From Trueperaceae bacterium (lineage in GTDB: Bacteria; Deinococcota; Deinococci; Deinococcales; Trueperaceae): a DNA stretch of 64,000 bases. The stretch is taken from the NCBI GenBank assembly GCA_023954415.1, contig JAMLIB010000004.1, positions 1-64,000 of the forward strand, read 5' to 3'. Position numbers and translations under genes: made by a program. This document shows positions 51,767 through 60,399 of this stretch, in pieces; positions within the stretch are counted from its first letter, which is position 1; every line of letters begins with the position of its first letter. The notes beneath the pieces are model-generated. The model was not told where the DNA came from and searched no databases. It saw only the letters and a list, made by a program, of their open reading frames with translations.

Positions 51767-52756
51767 TCACCGCCGCCAGCGATCCGCGTACTCGGGGCTG
51801 GCGGTCACGGGCAGGCGCGCCCTGAGGAAGTCGCGTTCGCTCTCCAACCACGCGGGGAGCTTGAACGCGAGGCCGAGCTCGTCGGCCGGCTCGTCCACGA
51901 GGAAGCCGGGGCCGTCCGTGGCGACCTCGAGGATCGCGCCCCCGGGCTCCTTGAAGTACACGGACTTGAAGTACGTGCGGTCCTTGACGACCGTTGGCTT
52001 CAGCCCGGCGGCAAGGAGGGCAGCGCGCGCCTCGGCGATCTCCGCGTCCTTGACCCGCAGGGCGACGTGGTGCAAGCTGCCTGCGCCGAGCCTACCGGGC
52101 TGCTGGTCCTGCACCTCTACCAAGTCGATGAAGCCCCCCGCCGGGTACGCGAGGCCCTCCGGCGAAGGGCCGGGGGCGAGGCGCACGCGCCTGCCGGAGC
52201 CGCCGACGTCCTCGGCGGCGACCCGCATGCCCAGGGCCTCCTCGAGGACGCTCGCCGTCGCGTCGAGCCGGGGCGCGGCCACGGTGACGGCGTGCAGCCC
52301 CTGGAGGGTGAGGCCGTCCGGTAGAGGCGCGTCCGGCCACACCAGGCGCGGTCCGCCCCCAGCGGCCTCGGTCAGCTCCAGCGGCACGCCGTCCGGGTCC
52401 TGGAAGGCCACCACCTCCTCGCCGAAGCGCTCGAACGTCGCGTGAGCCAGGCCGTGATCGTCCAGGCGGCGCCGCCATGCCGTCAGGCCGCCGGGCGGCA
52501 CGCGGTAGGCGACGGCTACGCTCTCGCCGGCCCCCCGAACGGCCGGGCCGGCACCCTGCCAGGGGAAGAAGGTCGCGACGGTGCCCGGCTGACCCGTGGG
52601 GCCGCCGAAGTAGAGGTGATAGGTCTGCGGGTCGTCGTAGTTCACGGTGCGCTTCACCAGTCGTTGGCCGAGCAGGCGCACCCAGAACTCGATGTTGGCT
52701 TGAGGCCTCGTGGCGATGCCGGTGACGTGGTGGAGGCCAAGCGTGGCGACAGGCAT
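51767..52756 (-). CDS. VOC-family ring-cleaving dioxygenase-like protein (MhqA/PcpA type)
   Basis: A 329-residue protein with two tandem vicinal-oxygen-chelate (glyoxalase-fold) modules. Metal ligands are apparent: the N-terminal LGLHHVTGIA histidine, LHHVALRVKD in module two, and AILEVATDGPG with the C-terminal glutamate. The segment YFGGPTGQPGTVATFFPW is typical of the MhqA/MhqO/PcpA group, Fe(II) enzymes acting on hydroquinones. The exact substrate is unknown. It probably starts leaderless at the ATG at 52756 from the TAGGCT box 7 nt upstream. Confidence 0.88.
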   Translation of the reverse strand: MPVATLGLHHVTGIATRPQANIEFWVRLLGQRLVKRTVNYDDPQTYHLYFGGPTGQPGTVATFFPWQGAGPAVRGAGESVAVAYRVPPGGLTAWRRRLDDHGLAHATFERFGEEVVAFQDPDGVPLELTEAAGGGPRLVWPDAPLPDGLTLQGLHAVTVAAPRLDATASVLEEALGMRVAAEDVGGSGRRVRLAPGPSPEGLAYPAGGFIDLVEVQDQQPGRLGAGSLHHVALRVKDAEIAEARAALLAAGLKPTVVKDRTYFKSVYFKEPGGAILEVATDGPGFLVDEPADELGLAFKLPAWLESERDFLRARLPVTASPEYADRWRR

Positions 52757-52763
52757 GCCCTAG

Positions 52764-52769
52764 AGCCTA
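52764..52769 (-). promoter_or_regulatory. -10 box for a probable leaderless transcript
   Basis: On the minus strand TAGGCT ends 7 nt before the dioxygenase ATG and no Shine-Dalgarno is present. Confidence 0.45.
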
Positions 52770-52799
52770 GCAGTAGGCCGGTCACGCGCCCTTGGGCTA

Positions 52800-52829
52800 T
52801 TGAACCTTGGCGCGCCGTTCGGCTAAGAT
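52800..52829 (+). promoter_or_regulatory. Promoter for rplS
   Basis: TTGAAC (52800-52805) and TAAGAT (52824-52829) are 18 bp apart. A ~140-nt leader with several short GC-rich stems precedes the ATG, long enough for autogenous control, though no known L19 leader motif could be identified. Confidence 0.6.
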
Positions 52830-52976
52830 GGCAAGGCTTGACGCATGGAGGCCGGCTCGCGTCGCGAGTTGGCGCCGACCCCTGGTCTGCCGCCCTCCGC
52901 GACGCGTCCGCTGCTACGCGCCTAGGCGCCGCGGCGAGAAGTCCGACCGCGTAAGGTCGACGACCTGGAGACGAAG

Positions 52977-53390
52977 ATGAAGTACAACAAAGGTGCAATC
53001 CTGCGCTCTATCGAGCAGCCCTACCTGCGTAGCGACATCCCCGAGTTCGATTCGGGCGACACGGTCCGCGTCGACTACAAGGTCGTCGAAGGCAACCGCA
53101 CCCGCATCCAGGCGTTCGAGGGTGTCGTCATCGCCCGCAAGAACGGCAAGGGCGCCCGCAGCACCGTCACCGTGCGCAAGGTGTCGTTCGGCGAGGGCGT
53201 CGAGCGCGTCTTCCCCCTGCACTCGCCCTTGATCGACAAGATCGAGGTCGTTCGCCGCGGCCGCACGCGTCGCGCCAAGCTCTACTACCTGCGCGAGCTG
53301 CGCGGCAAGGCCTCGCGCCTCAAGACGGACGTCGCTCGCCAGGAGCAGGACCGCGCCGCCGCCCGCGCCGCCAAGGGCGACAAGGAGTAG
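52977..53390 (+). CDS. rplS: 50S ribosomal protein L19
   Basis: A 137-residue L19, located at the 30S-50S interface. Family landmarks are [54 protein letters not shown] and [21 protein letters not shown] basic/alanine-rich C-terminal tail of ~20 residues extends beyond E. coli L19. GGAG is ~9 nt before the ATG. It is usually found with rpsP-rimM-trmD, but here it stands alone. Confidence 0.97.
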   Translation: MKYNKGAILRSIEQPYLRSDIPEFDSGDTVRVDYKVVEGNRTRIQAFEGVVIARKNGKGARSTVTVRKVSFGEGVERVFPLHSPLIDKIEVVRRGRTRRAKLYYLRELRGKASRLKTDVARQEQDRAAARAAKGDKE

Positions 53391-53430
53391 GACGCCGGAC
53401 CGCGCTCGCCGCGGCCTCATCACGGGCAAG

Positions 53431-53466
53431 AAGCGCCCCCTCGCTTACGTAAGCGAGGGGGCGCTT
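53431..53466. terminator. Perfect 18-bp palindromic bidirectional terminator
   Basis: Arms 53431-53448 and 53449-53466 are exact complements with no unpaired centre. It lies 40 nt after rplS and 57 nt before the end of the convergent HD gene. On the minus strand the stem is followed by TTCTTG. Confidence 0.75.
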
Positions 53467-53523
53467 GCTACATGGCTCGGTGCGTTCGCGACCCGCTTCG
53501 GTCGGCGAGGGCGGGGCCCCGGG

Positions 53524-55047
53524 TCAGTCGACGACGACGATCGCGCTCGGGTCGAACGTGCGGGGGGCGAGGACGGCGTGGGCCGCCGGGGTCGCGAGGA
53601 AGAGCTCGAGCCCCGCGAGGGCGGCCTTGGCCATCTCGCCCATGCCGGCGGTCTCGGAGCGCAGCACGGCGAGGGCTTCCTCGAGGCTCTTGCGCTCCCG
53701 ATGGGGGCGGGGCGCCGTCAGGGCCTCGAACTTCTCCGCCTGGTCCAGGAGGGTGTGGATGAGCTCGCAGCACTCGAGGCGGCTGAGGGCGTTGGACCCC
53801 TCGGCGACGAGGCCGGGCGGCTCGGCGGTCACGTAGGTCTCGGTGACGGGCGCCTCGTCGGCGAGGTCGAGGACGCGGTCGAGCACTCCGGGCGCGATCG
53901 GCTGGTCGGCGCGCATGAGCTGAAGCTCGGTGTCGGAGAAGGTGCGGTCGCTGTCGATCATCTCGCTCGGCGTGGCGAGGCGCGCTACGTCGTGCAGGAG
54001 AGCTGCGCGCTTGAGGCGCCTCAAGCAGGCGCTGCCGGCCCAGTTGACGCCATCGAGTTGGAGGGCGGCGCCGACGGCCAGCTCCCTGACGCGCTCGGAG
54101 TGCCGGTACTTCCAGGGCGACTTGGCGTCTATGAAGCGGGCGAAGCCGCTGAACACGCGGTCGACTCGCGACGCGGAGACGTAACCGCGCGCGCTCGGCT
54201 CGGCGGCGATGACGAGCTGCTCGATGTCCTTGCTGCCCAGCTCGGCCTCGAAGGTCGGCTCGGCCAGCAGCTGCAAGGCCACTGACGAGACCTCGGGGTC
54301 GAGGCGTGTGCCGGCGTGTTCCTTGAGGTGGTCGATCGCCTCGGCCACGCCGCCGCGGAACCAGGCGCTGACCAGGTTCTGGGTCACGTTCAGGATCCTG
54401 CCGCCCAAGGCGATGGCGGGGCCGGAGCCGCCCTCGGTGCGCCCGCGGCCGTCCCACCGCTCGTTGCGGGCAAGGATGGCGTCTGCAGTGCCGCGGGAGA
54501 AGCCCATGTCTAGCGCGATCGAGGCGCCGGAGCGTCCGCGCAGGCGCTCGATCTCGGCGGGTCCGCGGGCGCCGCCGACCGTCATGTCCATGAAGTTGGC
54601 GAGCCTGCGCCCGAGCGGGGCGCGGGTGCGCAGGAGCGGGGCGGCCACCTTGAGGGCGCCGCGCAACGTGCTGAAGTCGGCCTGGTGGAGGGCGTGGTAG
54701 ATGGCTCCCGTGCCGGGACCGAACATGTGGGCCGCTTTGGAGCGCGCGCTCGTGGCGCCGAGGTCCTTCAGGAGCGCGGCGTAGTAGAGGTCGGTGAGGG
54801 CCCGCGTGTCGAGGCCGAGCAGCTCGCCGACGCGCACGGCGGCGAGGGCGGTACGCATGGAGTGGCTGATGGGTGCACCCTCGGCCGCGTCGATGGCGGG
54901 CGTCAGGGGTACCACGATCTCGCAGAGGCGGGGGGCGGCCGTGGTCACGGGGTCGGACACCGCTACATCGGCGTCAGGCTCGCGCCGCCGCGCCCCGTCG
55001 TAGTGGTGAGGCAAGAGGCTACTGCGATCTCCGCGGCCCAGGGTCAT
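53524..55047 (-). CDS. Tandem HD-domain protein, degenerate HD-GYP type
   Basis: A 507-residue protein with no membrane segment. The first half resembles an HD-GYP phosphodiesterase module, but key residues differ: ISHSMRTALAAVRVGELLGL, then LLKDLGATSARSK where LLHDIG is expected, and RNERWDGRGRTEGG in place of HHERWDGxGYP. The second half has a better HD core (YRHSERVRELAV ... RAALLHDVARL). It may sense or bind a nucleotide rather than hydrolyse cyclic di-GMP with both modules; this is inference. The start is uncertain: the ATG at 55047 lacks a clear ribosome site. Confidence 0.75.
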   Translation of the reverse strand: MTLGRGDRSSLLPHHYDGARRREPDADVAVSDPVTTAAPRLCEIVVPLTPAIDAAEGAPISHSMRTALAAVRVGELLGLDTRALTDLYYAALLKDLGATSARSKAAHMFGPGTGAIYHALHQADFSTLRGALKVAAPLLRTRAPLGRRLANFMDMTVGGARGPAEIERLRGRSGASIALDMGFSRGTADAILARNERWDGRGRTEGGSGPAIALGGRILNVTQNLVSAWFRGGVAEAIDHLKEHAGTRLDPEVSSVALQLLAEPTFEAELGSKDIEQLVIAAEPSARGYVSASRVDRVFSGFARFIDAKSPWKYRHSERVRELAVGAALQLDGVNWAGSACLRRLKRAALLHDVARLATPSEMIDSDRTFSDTELQLMRADQPIAPGVLDRVLDLADEAPVTETYVTAEPPGLVAEGSNALSRLECCELIHTLLDQAEKFEALTAPRPHRERKSLEEALAVLRSETAGMGEMAKAALAGLELFLATPAAHAVLAPRTFDPSAIVVVD

Positions 55048-55197
55048 GCCCCGATTCTGTCCCCACGTTTCTTACGGACCTCTTACTTAGCGCACATCAT
55101 TCACGACTCATGAAGACCACGCGGTCCCGAGGCCGTGCAGGGAGGGGTGACGGCTTGCGGGTAAGGCCGTATGGGTGCGTGTGATCGAGGCCGCGGG

Positions 55198-55214
55198 GAC
55201 CGGCTCTACCGGTC
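55198..55214 (-). terminator. Hairpin after the aldehyde dehydrogenase gene
   Basis: GACCGG (55198-55203) and CCGGTC (55209-55214) form a 6-bp stem with a CTCTA loop, 15 nt past the minus-strand stop. It is weak and lacks a U-tract. The rest of the 55048-55228 gap shows no gene. Confidence 0.35.
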
Positions 55215-55228
55215 GGACCGACCGTCGC

Positions 55229-56692
55229 TCAGCCGGCGACGTGGACGGACTTGCTGAGGAGGAACTCCTCCAGGCCCGGCCGACCAAGCTCGCGCCCGAA
55301 GCCGCTCGCCTTCCACCCGCCCACCGGCACCTCGGGGTTGACGATCCCCCAGCCGTTGACCCAAACGGTGCCGGCCTTCAGGTCCCGCGCCACGCGCAGC
55401 GCCTTGCCGATGTCGCGGGTCCAGACGCCCGACGCGAGGCCGAAGACCGTGTCGTTGGCCAGCGCGACGGCCTCCTCGACGTCGCCGAAGCGCATGACCG
55501 CTAGGAGCGGTCCGAACACCTCCTCCCGGGCGATCGTCATGCTCGGCGCCACGTCGGTGAAGACCGTCGGGCCGATGTAGGCTCCCCTTCCGTACTCCCC
55601 TCCTGCGAGCCGTTCGCCGCCGTGGAGCAGCCGCGCGCCTTCGGCCAGGCCGGAGGCCACGTAACGCTCGACGCGCTCGAGGTGGGCGGGCGAGATGACC
55701 GGACCGAGGTCCACGTCGTCGCGCTCGGGTGAGCCGACGCGCATCGCCCTGGCGGTCGCTACCAGCCGCTCGACGACCTCGTCGTGCACGCTCTCCTGGA
55801 CGAAGAGGCGCGAGCCGGCGGTGCAGACCTGGCCCGAACGCCAGAAGATGCCCCACGCTGCGGCGCTCGAGGCCGCGGCCAGGTCGGCGTCCGCGAAGAC
55901 GATGTTCGGCGACTTGCCGCCCAGCTCGAGCGAGACGCGCTTGAGGGAACGTGACGCCAGCTCCATGACGCGCTTGCCGCTCGCCGTCGAGCCGGTGAAG
56001 GAGACCATGTCGACGCGCTCGTCTGTGACGAGCGGCTCGCCGATCTCGGCGACCTCGCCCATCACGACGTTCATGACGCCCGGCGGGAGGCCGGCGTCCG
56101 TCAGGAGCCGCGCCAGGCCGATCGTCGTGGCCGGAGTCTGGGAGTCGGGCTTGACCACGACGCTGCACCCCGCCGCGAGCGCGGGGCAGATCTTCCAGGC
56201 GGCCTGGTTCAGCGGGAAGTTCCACGGCGCGATCAGCGTGGCCACGCCGACCGGCTCCTTGACGGTGAAGGCGAGGAGGCCGGGCCCGAAGGTCGTCGTC
56301 TCGCCGTGGATATCGCGCGCCAGGCCGGCGTAGTAGCGCAGCAGGTCGACTACCCAGTCGATCATCTGCCGCGCCTGCCCGATGGGGGCTCCGCTCGTGA
56401 CGCTCTCCCAGCGCGCGAAGCGCTCCTTGTCGTCTGCTAGCGCCGCGGCCGTCTTCAGAAGCACGTCGGCGCGCGCGGCGCCCGTGGCGTTGGCCCACGC
56501 CCCCGCGTCGAACGACCGCCGGGCGGCGGCGATGGCCGCCAGCGCGTCCTGGGCGCCGCCCAACGCGAAGCTGCCCACCGCGGCGCCCGTCGCCGGGTCG
56601 AGGCGCTCGTAACGCGCCCCGCTGGCTGCCGGACGCTCCGCCCCGTCGATGAAGAGGTCCATGGACACGAACCGGTCGTCGGCTGTTGGCAT
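55229..56692 (-). CDS. NAD(P)-dependent aldehyde dehydrogenase
   Basis: A 487-residue enzyme of the standard ALDH superfamily length oxidising an aldehyde to an acid. The catalytic set is intact: N158 in PWNF, E256 in SLELGGK and nucleophile C290 in GQVCTAG. Cofactor-binding VSFTGSTASGK and the EEVFGPLLAV segment are present. AGGAAGGG lies ~8 nt before the ATG at 56692; the open frame continues to 59059 only as the antisense of the GH31 gene. It is divergent from the GH31-ABC-GntR genes and shares their promoter region, so it probably acts on an aldehyde from the imported sugar. Confidence 0.93.
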   Translation of the reverse strand: MPTADDRFVSMDLFIDGAERPAASGARYERLDPATGAAVGSFALGGAQDALAAIAAARRSFDAGAWANATGAARADVLLKTAAALADDKERFARWESVTSGAPIGQARQMIDWVVDLLRYYAGLARDIHGETTTFGPGLLAFTVKEPVGVATLIAPWNFPLNQAAWKICPALAAGCSVVVKPDSQTPATTIGLARLLTDAGLPPGVMNVVMGEVAEIGEPLVTDERVDMVSFTGSTASGKRVMELASRSLKRVSLELGGKSPNIVFADADLAAASSAAAWGIFWRSGQVCTAGSRLFVQESVHDEVVERLVATARAMRVGSPERDDVDLGPVISPAHLERVERYVASGLAEGARLLHGGERLAGGEYGRGAYIGPTVFTDVAPSMTIAREEVFGPLLAVMRFGDVEEAVALANDTVFGLASGVWTRDIGKALRVARDLKAGTVWVNGWGIVNPEVPVGGWKASGFGRELGRPGLEEFLLSKSVHVAG

Positions 56693-56733
56693 GTGCGCGC
56701 CCTTCCTGCCGGCGCCAGAGCGGCGCCGTGAAG

Positions 56734-56779
56734 TTGACAACTCGCTGGTGACTATATACGCTGTAGACGCTGTATACAA
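56734..56779. promoter_or_regulatory. Overlapping divergent promoters with repeats and a TGTATACA palindrome
   Basis: Plus strand: TTGACA (56734-56739), 17 bp, TACGCT (56757-56762). Minus strand: TTGTAT (56779-56774), 17 bp, TATAGT (56756-56751). The two promoters overlap. Inside are two direct copies of ACGCTGTA (56758-56765 and 56767-56774, period 9) and the perfect 8-bp palindrome TGTATACA (56771-56778), which resembles GntR/FCD-type operators. The GntR gene at 62188 is the obvious candidate regulator. Confidence 0.65.
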
Positions 56780-56834
56780 CTCTAGAGTAAGCGCGTCGGG
56801 GACGCTAGAACAGCGGCGCTTGGAGCGAGAAGCC

Positions 56835-56864
56835 ATGCTAACGACCACGGGTAGACGCCCATGA
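56835..56864 (+). CDS. Nine-codon upstream ORF coupled to the GH31 gene
   Basis: ATG at 56835 encodes MLTTTGRRP and stops at TGA 56862-56864, overlapping the GH31 start in ATGA. A GGAG site (56822-56825) lies 9 nt upstream, whereas the GH31 ATG has only a weak GGGTAG. The layout repeats what is seen before grpE. Translation coupling is inferred. Confidence 0.45.
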   Translation: MLTTTGRRP

Positions 56865-59074
56865 CGGGGAATACCACCACCCACCCTGGTCCCGGCGCGC
56901 GCCGGTGGTCGGTGCTGAGCGTGGCTTGCCGCGACCACGACGGGCGGTGGCATGCGGTAGACGCCGGCGCGTTCGGCGCAGGTGGGCCGACCGTCGGGGT
57001 CGCGCTCCCGGCCGTGTGGCGCCTGGAGTTCGCGCCCGGCCTGTCCGGCACCCTCGAGCTGCGGGCGCCCAGCGAGGCGCCACCCTTGGCCACCGGAGCG
57101 ACGCCGGCAGGTAACGGTGCCGACCTCGAGCTGGCGCTCGACGTTCCGGGCGCCGCCTGGTGCGCCGTCGACCTCGTCTCGGAAGCCGGCGAGCACTATC
57201 TCGGCTTCGGCGAGCGCTTCGACGGCATCGACAAGCGTGGCCGCGAGGTGCGCGTGGAGGTCGTCAACGGCGCCTCGGGGAACCTGGCCTACAAGCCGGT
57301 CCCGTTCTTCATCTCGAGTCGCGGCTACGGCGTCCACGTGGTGACCGACGCGCGCCTTGACGCGCGCATGGCCGTGCCGGACTCGCCGGCGAGCGCCTCG
57401 CTGCGCGTGGCGCATTCGTCTGTGGCGCTGCGCTTCTACCACGGCACGCCGAGCGAGGTCCTCGCGGCCTACACGGCGGAGGCCGGCCGGCCGGCCCTGC
57501 CGCCCGCTTGGGTGTTCGGTCCGTGGAAGTCCCGCGACTGGACCCTCGAGGACCAGTCGACGGTGCTCGAGGACGTGCGCGAGTCGCGACGGTGTGACCT
57601 GGCGAACAGCGTCAAGCTCATCGACGCCAAATGGGAGACCGCCGAGCACACGTTCGCCTTCGACGAGGCGAAGTACCCGGACGCGGCGTCCATGGTGCGC
57701 GAGATCCGGGAGTCGGGCATGCGCCTGGTCCTCTGGCTCTCGCCGTGGCTGGTGCTGAACGACGACACCGCGGCGGTCCACGCGGCCGCGGCCGCGAAGG
57801 GCTACCTGATCAAGGACCGGCGCGGCGAGACGTACGTCCACCGCCTCGGCAACAGCCCGGACTTCGTGGGGAGCTGCGTCGACTTCACCAACCCGGCCGC
57901 CGTGACCTGGTGGCAGGAGAACGTGCGCAAGCTCGTCGAGCTCGGCGTGGACGGCTTCAAGACGGACTTCGGCGAGCAGGTGCCCGAGGACGCGGTCTTC
58001 TTCGACGGCAGCACCGGCGCGCAGATGCATAACGTCTTCCCCCGGCTCTACAACGCCGTGACCTACGAGGCCATGCAGTCGCGGACGAACGGCGTGCTTC
58101 TCGCCCGCTCGGCCTGGCACGGCTCGCAAGGGATCTCGGCCATCTGGGCCGGCGACCAGTCCTCCGACTTCGGTCCTGCCACCGGCCTGCAGAGCGTCAT
58201 CAGGGCGGGCCAGAACGCCGGCGCCTCCGGCTTCCCCTACTGGGCGAGCGACATCGGCGGTTACTTCAGCCCCCCGACCGACGAGGTCTTCGCGCGCTGG
58301 GCGCAGTTCGGGGCGTTCTCGCCCATCATGCAGATCCACGGCATGGGCAAGCATGAACCGTGGCGTTTCGAGCCGCGCACCCTCGAGATCTACCGCGCGT
58401 ACGCGCAGCTCCACACCGACCTCTTCCCGTACCTCTACGCCGCCGCCCAGGCGGCGAGCGCGGACGGCGTACCCATCATGCGCCCCATGGCCTTCGCGTT
58501 CCCCGGCGCCGACGAATGGGGCGACACGCAGGAGCACCAGTACCTGTTCGGCGACTCGCTCCTCGTCGCGCCCGTCTACGTCGGCTTCAACAAGCGCAAG
58601 GGCGTATGGCTCCCGCGCGGCGCGGACTGGTTCGAGCTGTGGACGGGTCGACGCTACGCGGGCGGGCAGACCGCCGTCGTCGACGTGCCCCTCGAACGCA
58701 TCCCCGTGTTCGCCAGGGCCGGCTCGCTGGTGCCGCTGCTCGCCGCGTCGCCTAGGACCCTCGACTGTGAAGGCGACGACCCCCTCGCCGCCTGGCCTGA
58801 CCTCGACGTCCTCGTCTACCCTGGGAAGGACGCGCGGTTCCGCCTCACCGACGGCACCGAGCTGCGCTGGGACGACGCCGGGCGGCGGCTCGAGGTGACC
58901 GGTTCTCCAAGGTCGCGTCGCGTCGCCGTCCACCTGATGGCCGGCGCGGGCCTGGCCATCTTCGACCGCACGCCCGGCACCAGGGCGGTTGCCGGTGGAC
59001 CGCCGGCCGCCCTGGGAGTAGCGCAACCAGATCGTGTTACCAGCATCCGGTTCGACCACGAGAAGGAGGAGTGA
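56861..59074 (+). CDS. Glycoside hydrolase family 31 (alpha-glucosidase/alpha-xylosidase-like)
   Basis: A 737-residue retaining alpha-glycosidase without a signal peptide, so it probably acts on imported oligosaccharides. An N-terminal beta-sandwich (~1-205; LGFGERFDGIDKRG) precedes the (beta/alpha)8 barrel. The nucleophile is D369 in GFKTDFGEQ and the acid/base is D432 in WAGDQSSDF. The HSDIGGY-type segment reads WASDIGGYFSPP, and C-terminal beta domains follow. Specificity is not readable; the residues that mark sulfoquinovosidases are not evident. It begins in an ATGA overlap with the micro-ORF and leads into the sugar ABC genes. Confidence 0.92.
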   Translation: MTGNTTTHPGPGARRWSVLSVACRDHDGRWHAVDAGAFGAGGPTVGVALPAVWRLEFAPGLSGTLELRAPSEAPPLATGATPAGNGADLELALDVPGAAWCAVDLVSEAGEHYLGFGERFDGIDKRGREVRVEVVNGASGNLAYKPVPFFISSRGYGVHVVTDARLDARMAVPDSPASASLRVAHSSVALRFYHGTPSEVLAAYTAEAGRPALPPAWVFGPWKSRDWTLEDQSTVLEDVRESRRCDLANSVKLIDAKWETAEHTFAFDEAKYPDAASMVREIRESGMRLVLWLSPWLVLNDDTAAVHAAAAAKGYLIKDRRGETYVHRLGNSPDFVGSCVDFTNPAAVTWWQENVRKLVELGVDGFKTDFGEQVPEDAVFFDGSTGAQMHNVFPRLYNAVTYEAMQSRTNGVLLARSAWHGSQGISAIWAGDQSSDFGPATGLQSVIRAGQNAGASGFPYWASDIGGYFSPPTDEVFARWAQFGAFSPIMQIHGMGKHEPWRFEPRTLEIYRAYAQLHTDLFPYLYAAAQAASADGVPIMRPMAFAFPGADEWGDTQEHQYLFGDSLLVAPVYVGFNKRKGVWLPRGADWFELWTGRRYAGGQTAVVDVPLERIPVFARAGSLVPLLAASPRTLDCEGDDPLAAWPDLDVLVYPGKDARFRLTDGTELRWDDAGRRLEVTGSPRSRRVAVHLMAGAGLAIFDRTPGTRAVAGGPPAALGVAQPDRVTSIRFDHEKEE

Positions 59075-59156
59075 ACCGAAGGTAGGCGCGAGAGCCCCAG
59101 CCCGGCCCCAGTACCCCTGGCCGCCGGAGACCCTCTAGACGGGAGACTCCAGGAAG

Positions 59157-60392
59157 ATGAAGAAGAAGTCGACGAAGTTGCTGCTCATGGCCGCCGCGTT
59201 CCTCACGCTGGCGGTCGCCCACGCCCAGACGCGCGTCAACGTCTGGATCTACGAGACGTTCGCCGGCAACGACTCGCCCATCTCCAAGGCGGCCGCGGAG
59301 TTCATGGCGCAGAACCCCGACATCGAGATCAACCTCATCCCCACGGCGGGCACCTCGTCCGCCTACCGCGACCCGTTCATGGTCGCCGCCCAGGGCGGCG
59401 GCGGCCCGGACGTGCTCATGGCCGACATCGCCTGGTCGCCGGAGTTCGCCGCCATGGGCATCGTCAAGGACCTGAGCGAGCGCATGGCCGGCAAGGAGGA
59501 CGAGTTCTTCCCCGGGCCCCTCGACACCCTGCGCTACGAGGGCGGCATCTACGGCGTGCCCTTCTACACGAACGCGCTCGGCATGTTCTACAACAAGACC
59601 GCCTTCGAGGAGGCCGGCCTGCCGCTGCCGGACGACGACTGGACGTGGTACGACTTCCGCACGGCCGTCGACACGCTTTCCGACGGCGAGATGTACGGCT
59701 TCGGCCTTGAGGGGGCCTGGGGCGGCACGTTCGAGTGGTACCCCTGGTTCTGGCAGGCCGGCGGGCAGCTCCTGAGCGACGACGGCACGACGCCGACGTT
59801 CAACTCCGAGGCCGGCCTGGAGGCCACGCGCTTCTTCCTCGACATCGTCACTAACCCGCGCTACGTGCCCGAGGCGGCCAAGACGTGGAAGGGCTGGGCC
59901 GAGCTGGCCGCCGCCTTCTCCAACAAGGTCATCGCCATGTACGAGGTCGGCGACTGGGGCATCGCGATGGTCGATGGCATGAACCCGCCGTTCGAGTGGG
60001 GCGTCGCGCCCCTCCCGGCCAACGGTCAGCGCGCCAGCCTCGTCGGCGGCGCCAACTGGGTCGTGAACGCCAACACCAAGGTGGAGGACGCCGCCTGGCG
60101 CTGGCTCGAGTACATCACGGGCCCGGCCGTGTTCCCCCTGATGGACGGCTACAACCGCGTGGCCGCCCGCCGCGGGGCCGCCGAGGCGCAGGAGATCGTC
60201 AAGTCGGACCCGCGCATGCAGGTCCTGACCGCGAGCCTCGAGTTCGCCAAGGCCCGCCCGACCGTGCCCCTCTGGACCACGGTCGACTACGACTGTCTGC
60301 AGCCGGCGTTCGTGCGCGTCATCCTCGAGGGCGCCGACGTGACCACCGAGATGGCCAACGCCGAGATGTGCGCTCTGGACGTGCTGAGGTAA
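59157..60392 (+). CDS. Sugar ABC transporter substrate-binding protein (family 1)
   Basis: A 411-residue extracellular binding protein of the maltose-type SBP_bac_1 group. The signal peptide is MKKKSTKLLLMAAAFLTLAV plus ~4 residues (cleavage after AHA) and has no lipobox. The mature protein shows GGGGPDVLMADIAWSPEFAAMG, YGVPFYTNALGMFYNKTAFE and later WRWLEYITGP, typical of carbohydrate binders. AGGAAG is just before the ATG. It lies 82 nt after the GH31 gene and 7 nt before the first permease. Confidence 0.92.
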   Translation: MKKKSTKLLLMAAAFLTLAVAHAQTRVNVWIYETFAGNDSPISKAAAEFMAQNPDIEINLIPTAGTSSAYRDPFMVAAQGGGGPDVLMADIAWSPEFAAMGIVKDLSERMAGKEDEFFPGPLDTLRYEGGIYGVPFYTNALGMFYNKTAFEEAGLPLPDDDWTWYDFRTAVDTLSDGEMYGFGLEGAWGGTFEWYPWFWQAGGQLLSDDGTTPTFNSEAGLEATRFFLDIVTNPRYVPEAAKTWKGWAELAAAFSNKVIAMYEVGDWGIAMVDGMNPPFEWGVAPLPANGQRASLVGGANWVVNANTKVEDAAWRWLEYITGPAVFPLMDGYNRVAARRGAAEAQEIVKSDPRMQVLTASLEFAKARPTVPLWTTVDYDCLQPAFVRVILEGADVTTEMANAEMCALDVLR

Positions 60393-60399
60393 CGAGCCC

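Noticed and set aside
55229-59059. Apparent 1276-residue minus-strand protein
   Set aside because: Only the last 487 residues are the aldehyde dehydrogenase; the rest is antisense of the GH31 gene with no stop because of base composition.
56861-59074. GH31 enzyme as a sulfoquinovosidase, which would imply sulfosugar catabolism
   Set aside because: The Gln and Arg/Trp sulfonate-recognition residues recalled from YihQ are not matched before the nucleophile; general GH31 alpha-glycosidase is safer.
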